NCBI RefSeq assembly: GCF_034931025.1
Contig: NZ_JAYGIL010000034.1
Location: 7,218-71,217, forward strand
Origin: Arcicella gelida
Lineage (GTDB): Bacteria; Bacteroidota; Bacteroidia; Cytophagales; Spirosomataceae
Direction: 5' to 3'
Length of the DNA stretch: 64,000 nucleotides
Shown piece after piece: positions 34,221 through 45,000 of this stretch. The notes beneath the pieces are model-generated. The model had not been told where the DNA came from, did no database searches, and worked only from the letters and a program-made list of their open reading frames with translations. How positions within the stretch are numbered: position 1 is the stretch's first letter; every line of letters begins with the position of its first letter. A program made the translations under genes and the position numbers.

Positions 34221-34314
34221 TCAATATAACATAGATGTTCTTCTACATCAAAAAGGCTCTTAGACAAAAGTGTGGTTTTTGATTTATGATTAACAATATT
34301 TTACAAAAACAATT

Positions 34315-35409
34315 ATGACTAAAATCGTATTGATAGAGGATGATTTTTTACTTGCAGATAATACAAAAACAATTTTAGAAATAAGCGGATTTAGTTGCTT
34401 TGTTGCAGAAGAAGGAGAAATCGGGATTCAATTAATTGAAGAAGTTAAACCTGATATAGTTATTTGTGATATTATGCTTGGCGAAATGGATGGTTATGAG
34501 ATTCTCAGAATCATCCGTTATGAAAAAGGGTTGGTCAACCTTCCTTTTATTTTTCTTTCAGCTAGAGCAGATATATCTGACAAAAGAAAAGGAATGAATT
34601 TGGGTGCTGATGATTTCCTGACGAAACCATTTACTACCAAAGATTTAGTAGAGACAATTAATTCTAGGTTAGAAATTAGTTCTCTCAAAAAAGCCTCCGC
34701 AGATGTAGAAATCAGAAAAAATGCTACTGATATTTTTCTGAGTATCTCTAATCATGAATATCTTACTCCACTAAATGGTATTGTCAATTTCACAGATTTG
34801 ATGTCTGAACATATTGATAATTCTGATCTATTAGACATCAGCGAGCTTCAAGTACTGATTGATGGCATTAGGCTTTCTGGAAGTAGAATGCTCAGAATTA
34901 CAAGAAAACTACTTTGGTACAATCAATTAATCAGCGGTATAAACCCTTGGAAACATGCCGCTAAAGAACAAGTAGATATTGTAAAACTTGAAAATAAATT
35001 ATTCAATCAACTTAGAAAAAGTAAACCTACAGATTTCCATCTGATTGCTAGTCATAAAGCCTTGCCACTTGAAGGCTACGATAGCATTTTTCTTGAAAAC
35101 ATCCTTTCAGAACTGTATCAAAATATCATTCAATTTGCGAATGTAGATTATAGAATTTATTCTGAAATACTCACTACCGATTCAGAATTGATATTGAATT
35201 TGAAAAATCACTTTCTGGGTATTTATGAAATGGATACTTTGGCGATAAAACCTTTTTACCAAGCACATATTACCAAAGATAAGAATGGCACAGGTTTAGG
35301 TTTATACATCGTAAACGAATGGGTAAAAAGTATTGGAGGGCAATTAGAAGTAACCTGCACGAATAGCATTTTTGAAGTAAATATTACTTTGCCAAGAGTA
35401 CTGAAATAG
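34315..35409 (+). CDS. receiver domain fused ahead of a degenerate histidine kinase
   Basis: 364 residues in an inverted order: an N-terminal receiver (D9/D10, phospho-acceptor D52 in VICDIMLGEMDG, K104 in FLTKPF), then a kinase. The H-box keeps His147 (ISNHEYLTPLNG). The N-box (LSELYQNIIQFAN) is recognisable, and the G2 box GTGLGLYIV is intact. The G1 region (LKNHFLGIYEMD) lacks the usual D-x-G-x-G. The C-terminus is otherwise a normal HATPase. It may be a weak or output-only kinase controlled by its own receiver. It follows the lone receiver by 94 bases. Confidence 0.85.
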   Translation: MTKIVLIEDDFLLADNTKTILEISGFSCFVAEEGEIGIQLIEEVKPDIVICDIMLGEMDGYEILRIIRYEKGLVNLPFIFLSARADISDKRKGMNLGADDFLTKPFTTKDLVETINSRLEISSLKKASADVEIRKNATDIFLSISNHEYLTPLNGIVNFTDLMSEHIDNSDLLDISELQVLIDGIRLSGSRMLRITRKLLWYNQLISGINPWKHAAKEQVDIVKLENKLFNQLRKSKPTDFHLIASHKALPLEGYDSIFLENILSELYQNIIQFANVDYRIYSEILTTDSELILNLKNHFLGIYEMDTLAIKPFYQAHITKDKNGTGLGLYIVNEWVKSIGGQLEVTCTNSIFEVNITLPRVLK

Positions 35410-35427
35410 TTTTCAGAAGGATATATC

Positions 35428-35464
35428 AAAAAAGGCTAACCAGAATATCTGATTAGCCTTTTTT
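35428..35464 (-). terminator. convergent terminator after the PorE-like and receiver-kinase genes
   Basis: A-tract and GGCTAA on the left pair with TTAGCC and a T-tract on the right, with an inner CAGA/TCTG stem and a 3-base loop. The one non-Watson-Crick position is C-A on the plus RNA but a U-G wobble on the minus RNA, so the minus gene at 35479 is the likelier owner. It can work in both directions. Confidence 0.85.
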
Positions 35465-35478
35465 GATTATTAATCCAC

Positions 35479-37893
35479 TTATTTTAACTGAATAATCTTA
35501 AACTCCGAACGTCTGTTGGTTTGATGTTGCTCTTCAGTACATTCTATTCCGTCGGCACATTCGTTTAATAATTGCGTTTCGCCATAACCTGAAGTTTCAA
35601 ATCTGTTAGCAGCAATACCTCTTTTTACCAAGTATTGAACTACCGAAGCTGAACGATTTTCAGAAAGCGTTTGGTTGAATTCTGTTGTAGCTCTACTATC
35701 AGTATGAGAACGAACTTCGATTCTCATATTCGGATAACGGCGCATCAATAACAACAATTTATTCAATTCTTTAGCAGCATCAGGACGAATATTATACTTG
35801 GTATAATTGTAGTAAATGTTGTCGATAGCAATGACATCACCTTCTTCAAACATGGTTAAATTAGTGTTGATTTCTTGTGGGTCGTCTTTTCCTAATTTAT
35901 CTATTTTATTCCCTTTTGAAGCAAAGTTATCTTTAGAAGCATCTATCGTATATTCACAACCTTCACAAATTTCAAACTGATAACGTCCACTTGCGCCAGT
36001 CACAACAGTTTGTATCGTTCCGTCGCATTCATTGGTAAGTGTGACTTTTACACCAGCTAACGACGATTTATCTTTCGTAGCTGTTACTCTTCCTTTTACA
36101 GTTTTAGTGGCAGGGCAAGGAGAAGTATTCTTAGAAATCGCAACTTCAGTACTGTCAGTCATTAGTACTCGCATCAAGGGAATCTCAAGCGCTCTCAGCA
36201 TATTACTTTCTGTACTTGTAAACGAAACACTATTGGGCAAATAACTATCTCTACTTGCATTAAAGGCAAATTCTTTGTTCAAATCAATACAAATTCTAAA
36301 TGAACCATTTGAATCTGTCTTTTTCATTACTGTTTTGCCATTTTCAACTACAGCAACATCAGTATTATCTAAAGGCATTTTTGAATCTGCATCATATACA
36401 ATTACTTGCAATTCTTGACATTCTGGTTTTTCATCACATTCACGAGTAAAACGGTAAATATCATCATCAGTTCCTCCACGTTTGCGGTTTGAAGAGAAAT
36501 AACCTGATTTACGTTCACCATCTGTAATCAATCCAAAATCATCTTTACTTGAATTGATTGGCATTCCCATGTTTGAAACAGTACTCAATACTTTTGTTCC
36601 TGAAAGTTTCACATAAAAAATATCTAAATCACCTAACCCGGGATGACCATCTGAAGAAAAATATAAATTTCCTCTTTCATCTACGAATGGAAACATTTCA
36701 TTTCCTAAAGTATTAATGGTTGGCCCCATATTAATAGGTTTTCCAAATTTTCCATCATTGTATTCGCAAACATAAATATCAGTTCCACCATAACCTCCTG
36801 GCATATCCGAAACAAAATACATCAGTTTATTATCTTTTGTAAGCGAAGGATGCCCTGTTGAATAATCGTTATTATCAAATGGAATTTCTTTGATATTTAC
36901 CCATTCTCCACTTTTTTCTTCGGCAGTATAGATTTTCAATTTGTTAACCTTATCAGTTGAAGTTTTGTATTTACCGTTATTATAATTGTTTCTGGTAAAA
37001 ATTACTCTTTTGCCATCACTGGTAAAAGTCATTGGGCCTTCGTGATATTTGGTATTTAAGCTTTTGCTAAAACTTTCCGTTTTTACGCCCGGAGTTTCTA
37101 CAAAATTTCGGTAGATATTTGAACCACTGAATGTTCCAATTGTTCTGGTATCATTGGCAGTTGGTGCAGTATATTCATCTTCGCCAATGGCTTTTGTTTT
37201 TTTCCCAATTTTCAATTTATCATCCGCAGAACTTCCTAAACCAGCAGGGGTTGTCACCGTCAATTGGTTAATATCACTTAAATAATACATATCTAAGAAA
37301 TGTGAATTATCCCAAGAAAACATTCTTTTTAAACCAATTTCATTTACTCTGCTTGAATTAAAAACCAATCCATTTTTATAATACATCGGACTAAAATCAG
37401 CATGGTCTGTATTAATTGACAAGTAATCTACTTTATAACAAGTAGCATTTCTGTTTAAAACATCAACATTTTTATATAATTTCTGGAAACCTCCGCTTCT
37501 TTTATCTGCGATTTCTACTTTTGAATATTGTTCATAAACATCTTGTGCTTCCTTGTATTTTCCATTAGATGCCAAGGCTTGTGCATAATATAAATATACT
37601 TTAGCGTCAGCACCAGAAAATGCAGTCCCTTTTGATACCAGTTCATGATAAACCCTCTCTGCGTTTTGTGAATCACGCATTTGTCTGTATGAATAAGCTA
37701 ATTTTATCATCGCAGCCTGTCGGTCTGCATCCGACAGTTTACCTTTTAACACCTGTTCGAACAATTCAGAAGCATTTAGGTAACTCATCTGCTTGAAATG
37801 ATACTCCGCATCTTTTAATGTCTGAGCAATCGTACAGGCTGTTGCAAGCAACACCATACAGAAAGTGAGTATAATTTTATTCAAATTAATCAT
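35479..37893 (-). CDS. OmpA-family protein with TPR, propeller and CRD (PorE-like)
   Basis: 804 residues. A signal peptide with TACTIAQ at its end is followed by TPR-like helices (LKDAEYHFKQMSYLNASELFE and following). Next come PD40/WD40-like propeller repeats (GPMTFTSDGKRVIFTR, TGHPSLTKDNKLMYFVSD, FPFVDERGNLYFSSDGH) and carboxypeptidase-regulatory-like segments (VKGRVTATKDKSSLAGVKV). The OmpA peptidoglycan-binding domain closes it (IEVRSHTDSRATTEFNQ and NRRSEFKI). This order matches the known domain plan of PorE, a type IX secretion component that links the machinery to peptidoglycan. It follows the PorP/SprF-type gene, which supports that reading. A paralogue serving only this surface protein is possible. 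Confidence 0.85.
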   Translation of the reverse strand: MINLNKIILTFCMVLLATACTIAQTLKDAEYHFKQMSYLNASELFEQVLKGKLSDADRQAAMIKLAYSYRQMRDSQNAERVYHELVSKGTAFSGADAKVYLYYAQALASNGKYKEAQDVYEQYSKVEIADKRSGGFQKLYKNVDVLNRNATCYKVDYLSINTDHADFSPMYYKNGLVFNSSRVNEIGLKRMFSWDNSHFLDMYYLSDINQLTVTTPAGLGSSADDKLKIGKKTKAIGEDEYTAPTANDTRTIGTFSGSNIYRNFVETPGVKTESFSKSLNTKYHEGPMTFTSDGKRVIFTRNNYNNGKYKTSTDKVNKLKIYTAEEKSGEWVNIKEIPFDNNDYSTGHPSLTKDNKLMYFVSDMPGGYGGTDIYVCEYNDGKFGKPINMGPTINTLGNEMFPFVDERGNLYFSSDGHPGLGDLDIFYVKLSGTKVLSTVSNMGMPINSSKDDFGLITDGERKSGYFSSNRKRGGTDDDIYRFTRECDEKPECQELQVIVYDADSKMPLDNTDVAVVENGKTVMKKTDSNGSFRICIDLNKEFAFNASRDSYLPNSVSFTSTESNMLRALEIPLMRVLMTDSTEVAISKNTSPCPATKTVKGRVTATKDKSSLAGVKVTLTNECDGTIQTVVTGASGRYQFEICEGCEYTIDASKDNFASKGNKIDKLGKDDPQEINTNLTMFEEGDVIAIDNIYYNYTKYNIRPDAAKELNKLLLLMRRYPNMRIEVRSHTDSRATTEFNQTLSENRSASVVQYLVKRGIAANRFETSGYGETQLLNECADGIECTEEQHQTNRRSEFKIIQLK

Positions 37894-37977
37894 CGTTTTA
37901 AATGTTTTACTAGCTATGGTTTTTACTAGAAGGTTTCTCTTTGGTTGTGAGTTTGTAACTCTTTCAGTATTGATTTT

Positions 37978-38964
37978 TTAAAAATAGCGTGGTGTAAGAA
38001 TTTTCGTTTTACGATAACCAAATTCATAACGAAGCATAAATTCATGCGAACCTTTTTGTAAGCTTTTTAAACCATTAATTGCATAATCATAAGCATAGCC
38101 AAAACGAATTTGGTCGGTAGCTTGTACTTCCAACATACCAATAACTGCATCACCATTTTGGTTAGTAAATGGTGAAGAGAATTTCAAGTTATTGGTTCTC
38201 CAAGAGCAACCTAAAGAAATTCTATCGTTATACCAAAGGTTCATGTTTAAATCAAAAGAAGCTGCATCACGAGTAACTTTTGATAAAAAAGAAGGCTTTA
38301 AAGTAAACGAACTCCCCAATGGAAACACATAACCCAACATGACAAAATAATGACGTTCCTGGCGAGAGGCTGAATCGGTAGCTGTACCAGTCTGCGTACT
38401 TGTCAACTTATTTCTCATCAAACTAGGACATGAAAAACCGATATAACCACGGTCGTCACTCAAAAATACCCCAGCTCCAAAATTTGGGAGCCATTTATTA
38501 AATGAATAAGTAAAAGCTTGATCACCAGTTTGAGTCGTTAATGTTTGTGTTAGATTTCCAGAAATACTAGTTGCGCCAGCCTGAATGCCCATTGCCAAAG
38601 TAGCTCTTTGAGTAACTTTTACTCTGTAGGCATAAGAACCATACATTCCAACATTCCTATAATCCCCGATTCTATCATTATAAGCTTGGAAACCAACGCC
38701 AACTTTTTCTCCATTGATTGGGCTATCTATTGAGAAAGATTGCGTTGTAGGTGCACCAGTAATATTTATCCATTGCTGTCTGTGGACAACTGTTGCACTG
38801 AGTACATCACGGCTACCAGCATAAGCAGGGTTCAAGGGTAGCATATTGAACATATACTGAGAATATTGAACCTCTTGCTGGGCCCGAACCGAATGTACAG
38901 CGATTATTAACAACAATGGGGCTGTCACATATTTAATTCTTGAAAGCAAACCTTTGAACTTCAT
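37978..38964 (-). CDS. PorP/SprF-family type IX secretion membrane protein
   Basis: About 328 residues from the ATG of MKFKGLLSR; a reading three codons longer would need TTG. Signal peptide to VRAQ, then the family start QEVQYSQYMFNMLPLNPAYAGSRD, which is diagnostic of PorP/SprF. The rest is an outer-membrane barrel closing on EFMLRYEFGYRK. In Flavobacterium johnsoniae SprF is needed for export of the adhesin encoded just upstream (SprB). Here too the gene directly follows a giant protein with a gliding/type IX C-terminal domain. The gap contains a strong hairpin (39034-39067). Confidence 0.93.
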   Translation of the reverse strand: MKFKGLLSRIKYVTAPLLLIIAVHSVRAQQEVQYSQYMFNMLPLNPAYAGSRDVLSATVVHRQQWINITGAPTTQSFSIDSPINGEKVGVGFQAYNDRIGDYRNVGMYGSYAYRVKVTQRATLAMGIQAGATSISGNLTQTLTTQTGDQAFTYSFNKWLPNFGAGVFLSDDRGYIGFSCPSLMRNKLTSTQTGTATDSASRQERHYFVMLGYVFPLGSSFTLKPSFLSKVTRDAASFDLNMNLWYNDRISLGCSWRTNNLKFSSPFTNQNGDAVIGMLEVQATDQIRFGYAYDYAINGLKSLQKGSHEFMLRYEFGYRKTKILTPRYF

Positions 38965-39033
38965 GTGATTCAAATTTAAGTTTTTTATGTTTTAACAGAA
39001 TTTCAATTCTGTTCTAAGATTAATTGGATTTCA

Positions 39034-39067
39034 TTTGTTGCCATTCCATATTTGAAATGGCAACAAA
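39034..39067 (-). repeat. 12-bp hairpin between adhesin and PorP-type genes
   Basis: TTTGTTGCCATT (39034-39045) pairs perfectly with 39056-39067 across a 10-base loop. It lies just past the giant gene's stop codon. No T-run follows on the minus strand, so it may stabilise or process the mRNA so that the barrel is made at a different level from the giant protein. Confidence 0.6.
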
Positions 39068-39076
39068 CGTGGTGTT

Positions 39077-42000
39077 CTATCGAGAAATTGTCATGTAACG
39101 TACTGGTTCAACATTTACAGGCAATGCTACTTTATCACCTGATACTCGTTTGTAAACCGTTACTACATAGAAATAAGTACCAGAAGGTAAACCATCGCCA
39201 ACTTCTATTATTCTTAGTCCAGTATTTGGCATTCCGTTCCAATCATTTTTATAGTCTGTAGAAGCATACACCAAACTTCCCCAACGGTTATATACTTCTA
39301 GGTTGGCTCTTTCATCTGGGTTAACGCCATCAATTACAAATGTATCGTTGATACCATCACCATTTGGCGAGAATCCATGAGGAATTGATATTACCGTAAT
39401 TTTCTTAGGGAATACCATTGGCGTTGGCGACGATTCCAAAGGTTTATCATCTTTATTTGGATCTGGATTAGCACCATTTACTGATAAATCTGTTACATCA
39501 ACTGGAGTACTTTCTACACTCACAGCTTTTGCATGAGCAAAAGTGAACAATGTATCAATCAAAGGTTTGGTAACATTTACCACATAAGTTATCACAATGC
39601 TGTCTCCTACTGCCAAAGCCGTATTTTCTGCCATTGTAAGAACTGTGTCTCTTCTTCCATTAAAAGTAGTATTCAAAACAGCGTTTACTCCTCTCACAAG
39701 TGTTGGTCTTCCTAAAATAGTCCATGACCCAACTTGTTTGCCAATCGTCGTTTCTAAATCATTACTCAATGTAACTTTATTCAATAATACAGAACCGTAA
39801 TTTTTAGCAACCAACGTTAAAGTAACATTGTATGAACCATCCGATTGAGCTACAGTATCTGTTACAGCAGCTAAAGCAAGACCTATTGAAGCTTGAGAAT
39901 TTAAACCATTTTCTTTTTTGAGGATTACTGGCGTTGCAACGTTGTCATTATTTGGATTAGCATCCTTGTTTACATCAGGACTTACCCCATTGGTTGATAC
40001 ATCAGTGTATAATTTATTATCAATTCCAAGTCCTATTCCAACTGCAACGTTATTGAAAACAGAATCTGTAGCAGCGGCAACATTAACTCTTACCGTTAAA
40101 TTGATGATAGCAGAATCTCCTCTGAGCAATGTACTTAGTGAATCAACTAATAAATTGGTATTAGTGCCTTTACCAGTATAATTTGGATTGATAGTAATAC
40201 CAACTTTCGTACTTGTTACGATTGGATTTCCTATCAATACTGCACCTTTAAAAGTAAATACACCATCCAAACTATCTTTAACACTCAGTTTCTTAATATC
40301 AAAAGCACCCATATTAACTACTCTGATTCGGTAAGGAACAGTCCAAACATTAGCAGAATCACGTTTCAAGCCAGTTGATACAAGTTCTTTCGCTAAACCA
40401 ATTATTGTACTTGGCGGGACTAAAGGCACTCTTGTAATACTTGGAATCGCATTCACATTTGTACCATCACTAGATTTTGCAGTAAGTACTTCAGTATTAG
40501 GGCGAGTTCCAGTAATTAATGCTTGGCTATTGTATGGACCAGTATTGCCACCAGTTACCACTTGAACAACATAAGTAATTGTATCAACAGCATTTGGCAA
40601 CATTAAGCTAGTAGCTTTATTAACCAAATTAGAATCTAATAAGCCAAAACCGTTATTCAAAACTAATTTTGAACCTACACCTAGAGCGGGTCTCTGAATA
40701 AAAGTAAATGTAACTGGGCTTTTAAAGGTATTAGCTAAATTGGTGGCTAAATTGATATTTTTAAGCGTATCGCTACAGAAGTTTTTAGCGATTAAACGAT
40801 ATCTAACGTTGTAAACTCCTGAACTTACAATTGAAGTATCAGCTACAGACATCGCTAAACCAATTTTACAATCCAATAAAGTCTTACCTAATGTTACAGA
40901 GGTTGCTGTTCCGTCATTTGATGGGTCTAAATCTCTATTGGCATCAGGATTAACTCCAGTTGTTGAAATATCGGTATATGAAATATTATTTGTCCCAAGT
41001 CCAATACCAAGGGCTAAATTGTTAAATACAGAATCGGTAGCAGCAGTAACATTTACTCTGATTGTTAAGTTAATAATAGCGGTGTCAGCAGTAGCTAATG
41101 TACTTGTTGAAGCAATTAACAAATCAGTATTCAAACCTAAACCTGTGTAATTTGGATTGATTGTAAGACCAGCCTTGGTAGTCGTCACAATTGGATTTCC
41201 AACCAATACTGCTCCTTTTGAAATAAATACTGTATTCAAATCATCTTGCACTTTTAATTCTTTAATATTAAATGCACCCATGTTCACTACTCTGATTCGG
41301 TAAGGAACTGTCCAGATATTACCATCACGTCTCAAACCTGATGTTACAAGTTCTTTGGCTAAACCTATTCTAGTACTTGGTGGACCTAAAGGAACTCTTG
41401 TAATACTTGGAATTGCATTTACATCTGTTCCACTACTTGATTTTGCTGTAAGTACTTCATTGTTTGGTCGTTTACCAGTAATTAATGCTTGGCTATTGTA
41501 TGGACCAGTATTTCCTTGAGTACTTATTTGTACAATATATGTAATTGTATCAATCGCATTTGGTAACATTATACTTGAAACAGTATTTACCAAATTAGAA
41601 TCTAATAAGCCAAAACCATTATTCAAAACTAATTTTGAGCCTGTTCCTAGAGCTGGTCTCTGAATAAAAGTTAATGCAACTGGGCTTTTGAAAGTACTAG
41701 CTAAATTGGTAGTTAAGCTGATATTTTTAAGCGTATCGCTACAGAAGTTTTTGGCGATTAAACGATAAACAACGTTATAAACTCCTGGTCTTACGATAGA
41801 AGTATCAGCTACCGACATGGCTAAACCAATTTTACACTCTACACCAGTGTTTTCTCCATTAATTGTAACAGAAGAGTTATTATTTGTAAGATTACTATCT
41901 CTAAATGATGTAACAGAAGCTGGGTTTACAACAGTTGTTGTTACTTTCATTTTGGCTACATAAGCAAATGTTTTTACTTGTCCTCTTTCAAGTGAATCAA

Positions 42001-45000
42001 GATTAATCAAAATTTGTCCGCCTGAAATTGTCAATCCTGTTGAGCTAGAAACAAAGGTTAAACCAGCTGGAAGTGGATTGGTAATCACTAAATTTCTTGC
42101 AGTGTTTGGTCCATTATTGGTCACAGAAATCAAGAAATTAATGTTCTCATCCAATTTTGCGGTAGTTCTATCTGCTTCAATTTTAATCGCAACATCAGCT
42201 TCAAGACTAGTACTTCCATTATCCACAATAATTCTTGCACCAGCAGAGAAACAACCATCAGCCGATTGATAGAAGGCAAAATAAGTACCTACACTAACAT
42301 TTGTTGGTGTTAATACAACATTTGATATTGGTGAATTTGTAGTTCTAAATACTAAAATTGTACCTGTTGGTGTACTACTTGTAACCAATTGAGTCAAGTT
42401 GGCAGTAGTACCCGTTGCAATACTTGCATTAATAACTACTGGTGCAGCAATTGTTGAAGTAGTATTCACCACAAATGATAATCCATTTGACGTTGGAGAA
42501 ACACACACTCCTCTTTCACAAGTAGCCGTAAATGCCACATTGGCACTTGGTAAAATAACTTTATTACTTCCAGTTGAACCATCCGACCATCTAATTGTTC
42601 CAACACAACCCGTAGCATTTAACGTAATGGCTTGTCCTAAACAGACAGTTGTTTTATCAGAAGTAATCACTGGTGCTGTAAGATTACACAATTCTGACGC
42701 TACAATTGTTACTGAACTTCTATCATCTTCGGTATTACTCGTACCATTAGCAGGAGTTGAATCTGGATCTGGCTGGTCTGATTTCGTTACTTCAGCTGCA
42801 CTGGTAATTGTTCCTGTAGAAACAACTCTTGCTCGATAAGTAAATACTTGTGAAGAACCAACTGGAATACTAGCAATCGTTCCAGTGATAACCCCAGAAG
42901 TATGTGTCGTATTGGTACTTGATATAAATGTTACTCCTGTTGGAATAATATCTTTGATTTCAACATTCGTCGCAACGTTCGGTCCAGCATTACTTACCGT
43001 TAAAGTATAAGTAAGCGTATCTCCAACAGTTGGAGTAAGGTTTGAAACCGATTTTACCAAACTTAAATCTGCATTTTCACCAATAATTGTTACTGAGCCA
43101 TTATTGTTTGTTAGATTGCTATCTTTAAATGAAGTAACCGAAGCTGGATTCACAACACTTGTTCTTACATTCATTTTAGCAACATAAGCGAATGTTCTGA
43201 CTTGTCCTCTTTCAAGTGAATCAAGATTTATCACGAATCGTCCACCCGAAATCGTTAATCCACTTGAACTAGAAACAAATGTTAAACCAGCTGGAAGCGG
43301 ATTGGTAATCACAATATTTCTCGCAACATCTGGTCCATTGTTAGTCACAGAAATCAAGAAATTAATATTCTCGTCCAATTTAGCAGTAGTTCTATCTGCA
43401 TCAATTTGAAGTGCAACATCTGCATTCTGTGCGTTGCTTCCATCATAAACAATGATTCGTACTCCTGCTGAGTAACAACCTTCAACAGATTGATAGAAGG
43501 CAAAATAAGTACCTGCACCAACAGTAGTTGGGGTTAAAACAGCAGTCGATAATGGTGAATTCGTAGCTCTAAATACTAAACTAGTACCCGTTGGAGTGCT
43601 ACTGGTAACGAGTTGAGTCAAATTAGCACTTGCTCCTGCGGCAAGGATTGTATTAATCGTTACTGGTGCATTAATCGTCGGAGTAGTATTTACGACTAAT
43701 GATAATCCATTAGAATTTGGAGAAATACAAGCTGAACTTTCACAAGTAGCTGTAAATGTTACATTAGCACTTGGTAAAATAGTTTTAGGATTTCCCGTTG
43801 TACCATCCGACCATCTTACTGTTCCGCTACAACCTGTAGCCGTTAAAGTAATACTTTGTCCTAAACAAACAGTTGTTTTGTCTGAAGTAATTACTGGTGC
43901 TGTAGTTCTTGTAACAGTAATTGTTCTGCTCAATGATGCCGCACTTGTACATTGTCCGATACTACAAGTTGCAGTATAAGAAGTTGTAGTCGTTGGCGAT
44001 ACTGATACAATTGTACCTCGCTGACCATCCGACCAGTTAACCGTACCAGCACAACCTGTAGCTGTAAGTTGTACAGCACTACCCAAACAAATAGTTGAAG
44101 TAGCAGAAGTAATCACAGGAATAGCAGGATTTTCAACGGTAACAACTACTTGTTGTGACCTTACCGAAGTACAGAATGCTGTACTACAAGTTACTGCGTA
44201 AGAAGTTGAACGAGTTGGCGTAATCGTAAGGTTTGCACCAGTAGCCGTTCTATCATCAAAATACCAAGTAACAATACCTGTACAACCACTTGCTGATAAA
44301 GTAGTAGAAGCACCCGGGCAAATCGTTAAACCCGTTGTATTAATCGTTGGTGCTGGAATCGGTACTACTCTAATAATCCTAGCACTTGAAGCATTACTGA
44401 TACAACCATTTACAGTACAAGTAGCGGTATAACTTGTTTCTACTAATGGTGTCACTAAGATAGAAGTTGTTGTTTGACCAGTATTCCATCTTACCGAACC
44501 ATTACAATTTAAAGCTGTTAAGGTTACAGATTCTGAAGGACAAATTTCTGTTTTCTCTGCTAAAATTTCTGGAGCATTTGGTTTTTGAGTAACAATGATA
44601 CTGATTGAAGCCAAAACACTTTCGCAACCAGAAGCTTTACATTTTGCTGTAAATGTTTGCGAAGCAGAAGGTGTTACTGTTAAAGTATTTCCTGTTGGTA
44701 AACCTGCTACTTGCCATTCAACTACTCCACTACAACCCGTTGCTGTTAGTACAGAAGATTCTCCCACACAAATTGACCCTTGAGATGAAGTTAAACTAGG
44801 AGCAGCAATATTCGTAACTGTAATGCTGATAACATTTGAAGAAGGACTTTGACAAGTTGTCGTCTGACAAGATGCCGTGTAAGTTCTTGTACTTGTTGGA
44901 CTCACTGTGATTGATGACACATTCGTCTGACCAGAACTCCATACTATCGTTGAACCAGTACAGCCCGTTGCGGTTAAAGTAGTTTGTCCATTCAAACAAA

